Origin: Pseudoalteromonas luteoviolacea
Lineage (GTDB): Bacteria > Pseudomonadota > Gammaproteobacteria > Enterobacterales > Alteromonadaceae
NCBI RefSeq assembly: GCF_001696455.1
Contig: NZ_MAUJ01000007.1
Coordinates: forward strand, 231,010-295,009
Direction: 5' to 3'
DNA: 64,000 nucleotides
Positions 53,821 through 61,898 of the stretch are shown here, piece by piece. Position numbers and translations under genes: made by a program. Under the pieces are notes generated by a model. It saw only the letters and a list, made by a program, of their open reading frames with translations. It did not search any database and was not told the origin of the DNA. Each line of letters begins with the position of its first letter. Position 1 is the stretch's first letter.

Positions 53821-56448
53821 TTACACATCATACCCTAAATTAGGTGAAAGCCAGCGCTCAGCCTCTTCTAGAGACATGTTGCTGCGTGTCGCATAGTCCT
53901 CAACTTGGTCTTTTTGGATTGTCGCAACGGCGAAGTACTTGGAGTCTGGGTGCGAGAAGTACCAGCCAGAAACCGCTGCACCTGGCCACATTGCGTAAGA
54001 GCTTGTTAATTTCATACCAATGCGGCTTTCAACATCTAAAAGTTCCCAAATTTTGCGTTTTTCAGTATGCTCTGGGCATGCAGGATAGCCCGGAGCTGGT
54101 CGAATACCTTGATAATTTTCACGGATCAGCTCTTCATTGCTCAGCGCTTCATCAGCCGCAAATCCCCAATATTCTTTACGTACTTGCTCATGCAAGTACT
54201 CTGCAAATGCCTCTGCTAATCTATCTGCGACCGCCTTGACCATGATCTTGTTGTAGTCGTCTTGCTGCGCATCAAATGCATCAGCGAGATCGTCTTCTTC
54301 AAGTCCACCAGTCACAGCGAAGGCACCAAAATAGTCTTCAACCCCTTTAGGCGCGATATAGTCGGCAAGACAGTAATTAGGAAAATCTGGTTTTTCAGTT
54401 TGTTGACGTAGCTGACAAGAACGTAACAATACTTCTGATCGCGACTCATCTTTATAGATTTCGATGTCGTCTTCCACACGGTTGGCAGGAAATAATCCAA
54501 TGACACCAAGAGGCTGTAGCGAGCCGCTGCGCTCTAGTTCGTCTAGCATCGCATTTGCGTCTGCAAATAACTTTTTAGCCTCTTCACCGACAATTTCATC
54601 TTCAAGAATACGCGGATATTTACCCGCCAAAGACCAGGTCATAAAGTAAGGAGTCCAGTCGATATACTTACGTAAAGTCTGAATGCTCACATCTTTAAAT
54701 TCGGTAATACCCAGTTTTTTGGGCTTAGGGGGCGTATAATTGTCCCAATCGAGTTTAGCTGCATTGTCTCGCGCACGTGCCAAAGTTACAGGCTTTGAGC
54801 GTGGCTTTTTACGCGCTTGTTGTTCGCGTACTTTGACATACTCATTGGCGGTTTTTTCTAAAAATACTGGTTTTTGCGTTGCACTAAGTAAACTTGAAAC
54901 CACGCCTACAGCTCGGCTCGCATTGTTAACATAAATCACCCCCTTATCATATTGCGGTTCAATCTTAACCGCAGTATGTGCCTTAGATGTTGTCGCACCA
55001 CCAATTAGTAAAGGTATTTCAAAACCGCGACGAGTCATTTCTTTTGCGACATGCACCATCTCATCCAGCGATGGCGTGATGAGGCCCGATAACCCTATCG
55101 CATCGGCATTTTCATCAATGGCGGTTTGCAATATTTTTTCAGCAGGTACCATCACACCAAGGTCGACCACTTCATAGTTGTTACATTGCAACACAACGCC
55201 CACGATATTTTTACCGATATCGTGCACATCGCCTTTTACCGTTGCCATGATAATCTTACCGTTACTCGCCCCTTCCTCTTTTTCAGCTTCGATAAATGGG
55301 TCAAGGTAAGCAACTGCACGTTTCATCACGCGAGCTGACTTAACAACCTGAGGTAAGAACATCTTGCCAGCACCAAATAAATCACCAACGACATTCATAC
55401 CATCCATCAATGGCCCTTCGATAACCTGAATAGGTTTATCAAAGCTCACGCGGCACTCTTCAGTATCTTCTTCGATGTATTCAGTAATACCTTTAACCAA
55501 AGCATGCTCTAGTCGCTTAGTAACGGGCCAAGTACGCCATTCCAAATCTTCTTTCTTCTCAGCTTGTGCCATGCCTGAGTATTTGGGGGCAATCTCAACA
55601 AGGCGCTCACCCGCTCCGGAGTCTGTGTTAAGTATCACATCTTCAACGGCATTTCGAAGCTCAAGAGGGATATCGTCATAAACCGCTAACTGGCTGGCAT
55701 TCACGATACCCATGTCCATACCAGCCTTAATCGCATGGTATAAAAACACTGAGTGAATCGCTTCACGAACTGGATTATTGCCGCGAAATGAGAATGATAC
55801 ATTGGACACACCGCCCGACACTTTACAGTGAGGCAAGTTCTGCTTAATACGACGCGTCCCTTCAATAAATTCAACTGCGTAGTTATCATGCTCCTCGATA
55901 CCTGTCGCAACCGCGAAAATATTGGGATCAAAGATAATGTCCTCTGGCGGAAAGCCCAGCTCATCCACGAGGATTTTATAAGAGCGTTCGCAAATTTCAT
56001 ACTTGCGATCCGCGGTTTCCGCTTGACCAACTTCATCGAAAGCCATTACCACAACCGCAGCGCCAAAGCGCTTTAAGACTTTTGCTTGCTTTACAAAAGG
56101 TTCTCTCCCCTCTTTTAAAGAGATTGAGTTAACGATTGCCTTGCCTTGAATGCACTTTAGGCCCGCCACGATGACATCCCACTTCGACGAGTCAACCATG
56201 ATTGGTACTTTCGAGATTTCAGGCTCAGAAGCGATTAGATTAAGGAATTTCACCATGGCCATCTTAGAGTCCAACATGGCTTCATCCATGTTGATGTCAA
56301 TGACCTGCGCACCACCTTCTACTTGCTCTCTCGCAACTTCGAGTGCAGTTTCGTAGTCTTCTTCTAAAATCAGGCGCTTAAAACGCGCCGAACCCGTAAC
56401 ATTGGTTCTCTCGCCGACGTTAGTAAAAATGGCTGTAGATTGCGTCAT
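53821..56448 (-). CDS. metH: Methionine synthase, folate/cobalamin/activation part
   Basis: 875 residues covering domains 2-4 of cobalamin-dependent MetH: pterin-binding (FTNVGERTNVTGSARFKRLI), cobalamin-binding with ligand histidine in DVHDIGKNIV and GLSGLITPSLDEM, and the AdoMet reactivation domain (RPAPGYPACPEHTEK). The homocysteine domain is missing and is encoded by the gene just upstream. ATG start with AGGAAG seven bases upstream, overlapping the stop of the N-terminal gene. The pair totals 1238 residues, close to one-piece MetH (~1227). Confidence 0.93.
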   Translation of the reverse strand: MTQSTAIFTNVGERTNVTGSARFKRLILEEDYETALEVAREQVEGGAQVIDINMDEAMLDSKMAMVKFLNLIASEPEISKVPIMVDSSKWDVIVAGLKCIQGKAIVNSISLKEGREPFVKQAKVLKRFGAAVVVMAFDEVGQAETADRKYEICERSYKILVDELGFPPEDIIFDPNIFAVATGIEEHDNYAVEFIEGTRRIKQNLPHCKVSGGVSNVSFSFRGNNPVREAIHSVFLYHAIKAGMDMGIVNASQLAVYDDIPLELRNAVEDVILNTDSGAGERLVEIAPKYSGMAQAEKKEDLEWRTWPVTKRLEHALVKGITEYIEEDTEECRVSFDKPIQVIEGPLMDGMNVVGDLFGAGKMFLPQVVKSARVMKRAVAYLDPFIEAEKEEGASNGKIIMATVKGDVHDIGKNIVGVVLQCNNYEVVDLGVMVPAEKILQTAIDENADAIGLSGLITPSLDEMVHVAKEMTRRGFEIPLLIGGATTSKAHTAVKIEPQYDKGVIYVNNASRAVGVVSSLLSATQKPVFLEKTANEYVKVREQQARKKPRSKPVTLARARDNAAKLDWDNYTPPKPKKLGITEFKDVSIQTLRKYIDWTPYFMTWSLAGKYPRILEDEIVGEEAKKLFADANAMLDELERSGSLQPLGVIGLFPANRVEDDIEIYKDESRSEVLLRSCQLRQQTEKPDFPNYCLADYIAPKGVEDYFGAFAVTGGLEEDDLADAFDAQQDDYNKIMVKAVADRLAEAFAEYLHEQVRKEYWGFAADEALSNEELIRENYQGIRPAPGYPACPEHTEKRKIWELLDVESRIGMKLTSSYAMWPGAAVSGWYFSHPDSKYFAVATIQKDQVEDYATRSNMSLEEAERWLSPNLGYDV

Positions 56449-56459
56449 AGTGATACTTC

Positions 56460-57551
56460 CTAATTCAGGTTACAGGCTTCTAAACCTGATAAGCGCATGC
56501 GAACTTCGAGATCGGGCAGTGGACGAGGCTTAACCTCAGCAAGCTTATCTGCAAATGCTTTGATATGCTCAGGTGTGGTGCCACAACACCCACCTACGAT
56601 GTTGATAAAGCCCTCTTTACCCCAGTCAACTATCTCTACGCTCATTTCATCAGCTTCTAAGTCATATTCTCCAAACTCATTGGGTAAACCCGCGTTCGGG
56701 TGTACAGAGGTGAAGGTTTCACAGACACGCGATAGCTCTTCAACGTAAGGGCGCAATAGATCAGGGCCTAAAGCACAATTAAGGCCAATTGAAATCGGTT
56801 TGATATGACGAATAGAGTTATAAAAAGCTTCTGTTGTTTGACCCGACAGTGTACGGCCTGACGCATCTGTAATAGTACCTGAAATCATCACTGGCAATCG
56901 AATACCTGCTTGCTCAAACGCTTCTTCTACGCCATAAGCTGCTGCTTTGGCATTCAGCGTATCAAATATAGTTTCAATGAGAATTAAATGCGCTCCCCCT
57001 TCTATTAGGGCGAGCGTTGATTCTATATACGCTTCCACCAGCGCATCAAACGTAACATTACGATAACCAGGGTCATTTACATCAGGTGAAATCGAGCAGG
57101 TTTTAGATGTTGGGCCCAACACACCACCTACATAGCGTGGCTTGCTTGGGTCTTTTGCAGTAAATTCATCACACACTTCGCGCGCCAACTTTGCCGACTC
57201 AAAGTTTATCTCACGACTTAAACTGGCCATGTCATAATCTTCCATCGAAATGGTCGTCGCATTGAAGGTATTTGTTTCTATAATGTCGGCACCCGCTTCG
57301 AGATATTCTCTATGGATTTGTCGAATCACTTCTGGTTGGGTCAAGCTCAACAAATCATTGTTGCCTTTAATCAACACGTGCCAATCCTTAAAGCGCTCGC
57401 CGCGATAGTCTTCTTCTTCAAATTTGTGTTTTTGGATCATGGTACCCATCGCACCATCCAAAATGACAATACGATTTTGCATGGTCTTTTGCAGTGCATC
57501 AGATACTGCTTGGCCATCAACTGGCTCAAATGGCACGCTGTTATTCGGCAT
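56460..57551 (-). CDS. metH: Methionine synthase, homocysteine-binding part
   Basis: 363 residues forming the homocysteine S-methyltransferase barrel of MetH: ILDGAMGTMIQ, ETNTFNATTISMEDY, and zinc-binding cysteines in GLNCALGPD and VGGCCGTTPEHI. It ends at MRLSGLEACNLN, where one-piece MetH would continue into the pterin domain. It has to work with the product of the next gene. It overlaps the end of metA by 11 bases and precedes metH-C by 11. Confidence 0.92.
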   Translation of the reverse strand: MPNNSVPFEPVDGQAVSDALQKTMQNRIVILDGAMGTMIQKHKFEEEDYRGERFKDWHVLIKGNNDLLSLTQPEVIRQIHREYLEAGADIIETNTFNATTISMEDYDMASLSREINFESAKLAREVCDEFTAKDPSKPRYVGGVLGPTSKTCSISPDVNDPGYRNVTFDALVEAYIESTLALIEGGAHLILIETIFDTLNAKAAAYGVEEAFEQAGIRLPVMISGTITDASGRTLSGQTTEAFYNSIRHIKPISIGLNCALGPDLLRPYVEELSRVCETFTSVHPNAGLPNEFGEYDLEADEMSVEIVDWGKEGFINIVGGCCGTTPEHIKAFADKLAEVKPRPLPDLEVRMRLSGLEACNLN

Positions 57552-58488
57552 AATTGTTAGTCCTTACGTCTTGGCTAACGAGATTAATATCGTAGGGGGT
57601 TGTTTGGTACACATAGTAGTTTAACCAATTTGAGAATAATAAAAAGGCGTGACTCTGCCAGGTCTTTGATGGTTTGGCAGTATGGTCATCATTGGGGAAA
57701 TAGCTCTCTGGTTTAGGTGCATTTATGTCGTTGACCAAATCTCGCTGATACTCTTTTTGTAGTGTATCCGCATCATATTCTGGATGACCTGTGATATACA
57801 CTTGACTACCGGTTTTGTTTTTCAGTAGGTAAGCACCGACTTTTTGTGAGCCAGCTAAGACGACTAAGTCTTTGCTGTTATTGATCTTCTCAATATCAAT
57901 ATGGCCATACCTGGAGTGGGGTACTAAAAACTCATCGTCAAATCCACGTGTAAGCGCTCCATGGTCAAAATACACCTTATGCTTAAATACACCACATAGC
58001 TTATTTTCTTTAAGTGTTCTTTTTAAGCCATGATGATGGAATAGGCCGGCATGTGCAGCCCAACAAGAAAACAAAGTTGAGGTAACATGGTGCTCCGCCC
58101 AATCAAAAAACTCTTGTAACTCTTCCCAGTAGATAACATCACTGTATTCAAGGTGTGCTAACGGTGCGCCAGTAACAATTAGGGCATCATAATTCTGCTC
58201 TTTAACCTCAGAGAAGTAACGATAAAACATGTTTAAATGCTGTTCTGAATTTTCAGAGCTACGATGTGTATCCAAGCGCAATAAATCAACATGCACTTGC
58301 AACGGTGTATTTGCCAACAAACGAATAAACTGTACCTCGGTCTCTACCTTATTCGGCATCAGATTTAGAATGGCTAGCCGCATAGGACGGATTTCTTGAG
58401 ACAAAGCGCGACTTTTTGGCATAACAAATACATTTTCATGTCGCAGCCGTGCAATGGCAGGCAATTCGTCTTTTACGGTAATTGGCAT
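57541..58488 (-). CDS. metA: Homoserine O-acyltransferase (succinyl/acetyl) MetA
   Basis: 315 residues from ATG 58488 (MPITVKDELPAIARLR, GGAAGAG upstream), the usual MetA length. Catalytic Cys in LFSCWAAHAG and the His-Glu pair in YITGHPEYD are present. It activates homoserine at the first step of methionine synthesis. Together with the split metH downstream it forms a methionine operon behind tandem MetJ boxes. Confidence 0.95.
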   Translation of the reverse strand: MPITVKDELPAIARLRHENVFVMPKSRALSQEIRPMRLAILNLMPNKVETEVQFIRLLANTPLQVHVDLLRLDTHRSSENSEQHLNMFYRYFSEVKEQNYDALIVTGAPLAHLEYSDVIYWEELQEFFDWAEHHVTSTLFSCWAAHAGLFHHHGLKRTLKENKLCGVFKHKVYFDHGALTRGFDDEFLVPHSRYGHIDIEKINNSKDLVVLAGSQKVGAYLLKNKTGSQVYITGHPEYDADTLQKEYQRDLVNDINAPKPESYFPNDDHTAKPSKTWQSHAFLLFSNWLNYYVYQTTPYDINLVSQDVRTNNYAE

Positions 58489-58562
58489 GAGACTCTTCCC
58501 CAATGGAGCATAAATTAGCTAAAAATATATGACTGCCATTATGAACGAAAGCCAAAAAAATT

Positions 58563-58586
58563 CAACTTCTAGATGTACAGACGTCC
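58563..58586 (-). promoter_or_regulatory. Tandem MetJ boxes before metA
   Basis: On the minus strand three adjacent 8-mers read GGACGTCT, GTACATCT and AGAAGTTG; consensus met box is AGACGTCT, with 7, 5 and 5 matches. The array overlaps a -35 TTGAAT and is followed after 16 bases by -10 CATAAT, so MetJ with AdoMet should block the promoter about 75 bases before metA. Confidence 0.75.
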
Positions 58587-58752
58587 AAATGAGTGAGGAA
58601 ATTTTTGATGTGTTAGGCGAATATCGGCACTAAGTAGATGAGGAGGAAAAAGTTCAGTAAGGAATAGATAGAAAAGAATGTGGAGTTTGTAGGTGTATTT
58701 AAAGATAAAGGGTGCCCTGTGAGTAGCACCCTGTGTTTATGCAAGTAGAGGA

Positions 58753-58944
58753 CTAACTGATATAACCATAAGCTAACACTATCGCTAAGATGAGACCCGC
58801 TGAAGAGAAAATACCGTATTCAATGCCCACCTTCAGCCGATCGACTCCTTCTTGATTTGACTCGGAGAAAGCCATAATCAAACAAGATACGAACATACAA
58901 AAACTGAAGAGAATTAAATTTACTTGAATTGCATCGAATATCAT
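58753..58944 (-). CDS. Small two-helix membrane protein
   Basis: 63 residues: helix 1 about 6-27 (VNLILFSFCMFVSCLIMAF), a short acidic-basic loop (SESNQEGVDRLK), helix 2 about 42-60. ATG with AGGAG six bases upstream, a good site for so small a gene. Family not recognised. Confidence 0.65.
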   Translation of the reverse strand: MIFDAIQVNLILFSFCMFVSCLIMAFSESNQEGVDRLKVGIEYGIFSSAGLILAIVLAYGYIS

Positions 58945-59078
58945 ATTGTTCTCCTATGAGTGGCAGAGCAACCACGTTAAGCTGACGACTATATCTACAA
59001 AACAAAGTGTAGCAAGAAACCTTTTAAACTTTCAATAAAAACTGAAAGTTTAATTTAAATGTTGCATCCACAATCAAA

Positions 59079-60008
59079 ATGATTACAGTACGACCAGTTA
59101 AAAAGAATAATAAGACCACTATGGGAATTGGAGAGTTAGCCGCATTCACAGCGGCCGCTGTGTGGGCATTCTCGACACTGCTTTACAAACGTTTTAGTCA
59201 TCACCTAAATCCATTGGAGTTAAATGTAGCAAAAGGGGTCATTGCATCAGCACTCATGGCCGCTGTATTACTTTTAACTTGGGATAGTCAGCTACCCACA
59301 AATGAACTGAGCTGGGGGTGGTTGATTGCCAGTGGCATTGTAGGGATCGCTATTGGAGACAGTGCTTACTTTGGTGCACTACGCAATATAGGCCCTGCGC
59401 GCACTTTGGTAATAGAATCACTCGCCCCCGCGATTGCAGGACTGCTCAACATCGCCTTATTAGGCGTCTTTTTATCCCTTACTGCGTGGTTGGGCATTAT
59501 CCTCACCACCTTAGGTGTGATTATTGCTGTAAAGCCCAATCAAGCTCTACCTACAGTAGATCGGAACACGTACCACAAAGGGGTCATTTTCGCGCTTATT
59601 GCAGCAACCTGCCAAGCAGCTGGAATGGTGTTATCTAAAGGGGCATTGAATGATCAACAAGTCAGTAGCTTGTGGGCAGCAACCATACGCTTGGTATCCG
59701 GCACTGTGGCTGTCGCAGCTATTGTTGCAGCATTTAAACACAGCTCATTACAACGTGCGATCACACTAAAGGGGATAGATAATAAAGGTTGGTTATTTGC
59801 TGCGGTGTTTTTCGGTACGTTCATCGGCCTGTGGTTGCAACTGATTTCAGTAAACAACACAGATCCAGCGATTGCTCAAACCATTTTTTCTGCTGCACCG
59901 CTGATGGTAATGACAATGAGCCTAATACGCAAAGAGCATATTACACACAACATGATATTCGGTGGGGTATTGGCGTTTGGCGGGATAGTTTTACTATTGA
60001 GTGGGTAG
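59079..60008 (+). CDS. EamA/DMT-family transporter
   Basis: 309 residues, ten helices in two EamA repeats (GIGELAAFTAAAVWAFSTLL opening; GPARTLVIESLAPAIAGLLN at the end of repeat 1). Metabolite exporter of the inner membrane, substrate unknown. The ATG at 59079 has no ribosome site; ATG 59120 (MGIGELAAF) is equally likely and matches relatives. Not closely similar to the EamA protein at 14192. It is the last chromosomal gene before the phage tail module. Confidence 0.87.
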   Translation: MITVRPVKKNNKTTMGIGELAAFTAAAVWAFSTLLYKRFSHHLNPLELNVAKGVIASALMAAVLLLTWDSQLPTNELSWGWLIASGIVGIAIGDSAYFGALRNIGPARTLVIESLAPAIAGLLNIALLGVFLSLTAWLGIILTTLGVIIAVKPNQALPTVDRNTYHKGVIFALIAATCQAAGMVLSKGALNDQQVSSLWAATIRLVSGTVAVAAIVAAFKHSSLQRAITLKGIDNKGWLFAAVFFGTFIGLWLQLISVNNTDPAIAQTIFSAAPLMVMTMSLIRKEHITHNMIFGGVLAFGGIVLLLSG

Positions 60009-60034
60009 GAATAAATTTAGGAAAGAGGCCATCA

Positions 60035-60078
60035 CAGTTAGCCTATGCATAGAGCAATGCACGTGAGCAGGCTAACTG
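60035..60078. terminator. Long hairpin at the chromosome/tail-module border
   Basis: Perfect 10-bp stem CAGTTAGCCT / AGGCTAACTG enclosing 24 bases that themselves contain TGCAT/ATGCA pairing. It lies 26 bases after the EamA stop between convergent units. It may terminate the EamA transcript; no T-run. Confidence 0.45.
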
Positions 60079-60158
60079 GATGACCTTGGAGGTAGGAGGT
60101 GTGGAAGGAAAAGCATCGCAAGAATAGCAATGCGATATGAAATTATTCATGAACCATA

Positions 60159-60176
60159 AAACGCAAAAAGCGTTTA
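60159..60176 (-). terminator. Terminator of the tail operon
   Basis: Stem AAACGC / GCGTTT with a 5-base loop overlapping the stop of gene D; on the minus strand it ends in TTTTAT. The last gene of the tail operon therefore ends here. Confidence 0.55.
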
Positions 60177-61184
60177 TTCAGCCAAGGCCTCGCAACTCAC
60201 ATAAGAGTAAAAACCTTGACCATTAATCACGTGTTCGACTTCATTGACGTACCAACGACCGTTAATTTCGTCGGCGACATCTTCAATTTCAACGACGCCA
60301 CCAGCCACGATGTCTGGTTTCCCAAAGGTATGTAACTGAACTGATTTGTGGCTGCGTTTTAATTGGTTAAGTTTGCTATCCGCAGCGGCTTGCGCGATTG
60401 CTTCGTTTGCAAACACGTATGGCAACACATGACTTGGGGATTTCGACCCCGCATTCACTGTCTTTAGTTCAGCAATGTCAAAGTCATAGAATTTTGCTTT
60501 GACTTCACCTACTGACTTATAGTGCTGAGCATTAAGTATCCAATTCGTCAGCCATTTTGGCCCTAGGGCTACTTCTGGCAAAGCTTGTCCAGACAATGAA
60601 CGACCGGTCCCTTTATTCATGAAAATCAATTTGTCATTAACGATTTTCATAAAGGCATCGAATTGCTCCGCTAGCTTTGAGAGTAACTGCATGTCGCTTT
60701 CACTTTGCTCAATTTGAGGCAATTGGATTTGCTGATAACTATCGGCAATGCAAGGCGACAGACCATACTGCCCTGCAATCTCTGAAATCACATCTGCCAG
60801 CATCAACGGCGCATCATCTGAACTTGGCCAAGATTTAAACTTCAGTGTTTTTAACTCTTGATCCCAAATGACTTTATTACCATGTAGCTCCAACGCTCTC
60901 ACAGGGCCAATTAATTGATACTCACCGACACTGTACTTGCCCATTTCAACAATCGGTGCACTGTTATCGCCAGTACCTTGTTTGTAACCCATACCGATCT
61001 CAAGATCTTCTGCACCTTTTGGCGCAGTAATTGGCAGGTTGCCTAAATTGTCAAACTTCACATAGCAAGTATCACTTAACAGTCCGGTACGAAGGGTCAC
61101 TCGAACTTCTGCAATACGATCTCGAAGTTGCGCCGCAACTTCCTTGCCATTTGCTTTTACCGAGTAATGCGCCTGTAATTCCAT
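60174..61184 (-). CDS. Phage late control gene D / tail protein gpD
   Basis: 336 residues, the hub-type baseplate family of P2 gpD (VgrG-like N-terminal fold). Typical parts: an N-terminal beta domain (VRVTLRTGLLSDTCYVKFDN), LSKLAEQFDAFMKIVNDKLIFM in the middle and a C-terminal RWYVNEVEHVINGQGFYS. In contractile tails it forms the hub below the spike. ATG start; six bases after gene X. It is the last gene of the operon. Confidence 0.88.
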   Translation of the reverse strand: MELQAHYSVKANGKEVAAQLRDRIAEVRVTLRTGLLSDTCYVKFDNLGNLPITAPKGAEDLEIGMGYKQGTGDNSAPIVEMGKYSVGEYQLIGPVRALELHGNKVIWDQELKTLKFKSWPSSDDAPLMLADVISEIAGQYGLSPCIADSYQQIQLPQIEQSESDMQLLSKLAEQFDAFMKIVNDKLIFMNKGTGRSLSGQALPEVALGPKWLTNWILNAQHYKSVGEVKAKFYDFDIAELKTVNAGSKSPSHVLPYVFANEAIAQAAADSKLNQLKRSHKSVQLHTFGKPDIVAGGVVEIEDVADEINGRWYVNEVEHVINGQGFYSYVSCEALAE

Positions 61185-61190
61185 GACAAT

Positions 61191-61403
61191 TTACTCCCAA
61201 ATATTAATCTCTTTACGTACTTTCGGTTTAGGTAAGTCCGGCAGTAATATTTCTATATTTTCTGGGTAGATAGGACCCAGCTCTGCGAGTCCATAGTTCG
61301 CATTTAAGACACGCTCAACCATACCTGAACTTCGTCCATAGTGGCGGAAGCATATCAAGTCCAAACAATCGCCATCACGTGTGACATAAGTTACTCCACT
61401 CAT
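61191..61403 (-). CDS. Phage tail protein X
   Basis: 70 residues with a LysM-like fold typical of gpX: YVTRDGDCLDLICFRHYG, VLNANYGLAELGPIYPENI and a proline-rich end (LLPDLPKP). Contractile-tail component near the hub. Its ATG overlaps the U stop by four bases (ATGA). Confidence 0.88.
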   Translation of the reverse strand: MSGVTYVTRDGDCLDLICFRHYGRSSGMVERVLNANYGLAELGPIYPENIEILLPDLPKPKVRKEINIWE

Positions 61404-61855
61404 GATTGTGCTCCTTCATTACCATCATATCGAGACAGCTTCATCGTGAATTGGATTTCGCGTGGAATACCATCATTCAAATATAATGTCCGCGTCTCAT
61501 TAATGTCGGTGATGACCCACTTGTCTAAAACACGCCCAACACTGGGAGTTGATTTGCCACTTTCTTCTACATAAGTCAGTGTTAAAGGCTCGCCTTTGGC
61601 TGCCTCAGCTCGCATCCTATCCAGTTGTTTCAAACCATCAGTAACCAATTGAGGGAAGATGGTTCCCTCTAATTCAAGCTCTTGCTTCCCCACACCAATA
61701 AATTGCTGTACTGGTGTAGTTTGGTCGGTTTGAGTATCAAGTGTTTTCCAGCGGTACTGAGTGTTGAACTGCATTTTTTGAAATGCAGCCGTACTCACAG
61801 AGAACTTATATTTACCTAGCTGCAACATGTAATTGGCATGGTTAATCTTTGCCAT
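61400..61855 (-). CDS. Phage tail protein U
   Basis: 151 residues, P2 gpU family: LQLGKYKFSVSTAAFQKMQF at the N-terminus and the conserved PTLTYVEESGKS-like middle (GEPLTLTYVEESGKSTPSVG). It binds near the tail end in P2-type tails. ATG with GAGGG six bases upstream. Confidence 0.85.
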   Translation of the reverse strand: MAKINHANYMLQLGKYKFSVSTAAFQKMQFNTQYRWKTLDTQTDQTTPVQQFIGVGKQELELEGTIFPQLVTDGLKQLDRMRAEAAKGEPLTLTYVEESGKSTPSVGRVLDKWVITDINETRTLYLNDGIPREIQFTMKLSRYDGNEGAQS

Positions 61856-61869
61856 TGAAAACCCTCTTT

Positions 61870-61898
61870 TAAAAGCTTAAGGGGCAACCCCTTAAGCT
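61870..61898 (-). terminator. Intrinsic terminator inside the tail operon
   Basis: On the minus strand an 11-bp perfect stem AGCTTAAGGGG / CCCCTTAAGCT with a 3-base loop is followed by TTTT. It overlaps the tape-measure stop codon and lies between that gene and U, so it could lower expression of U, X and D. Confidence 0.75.
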
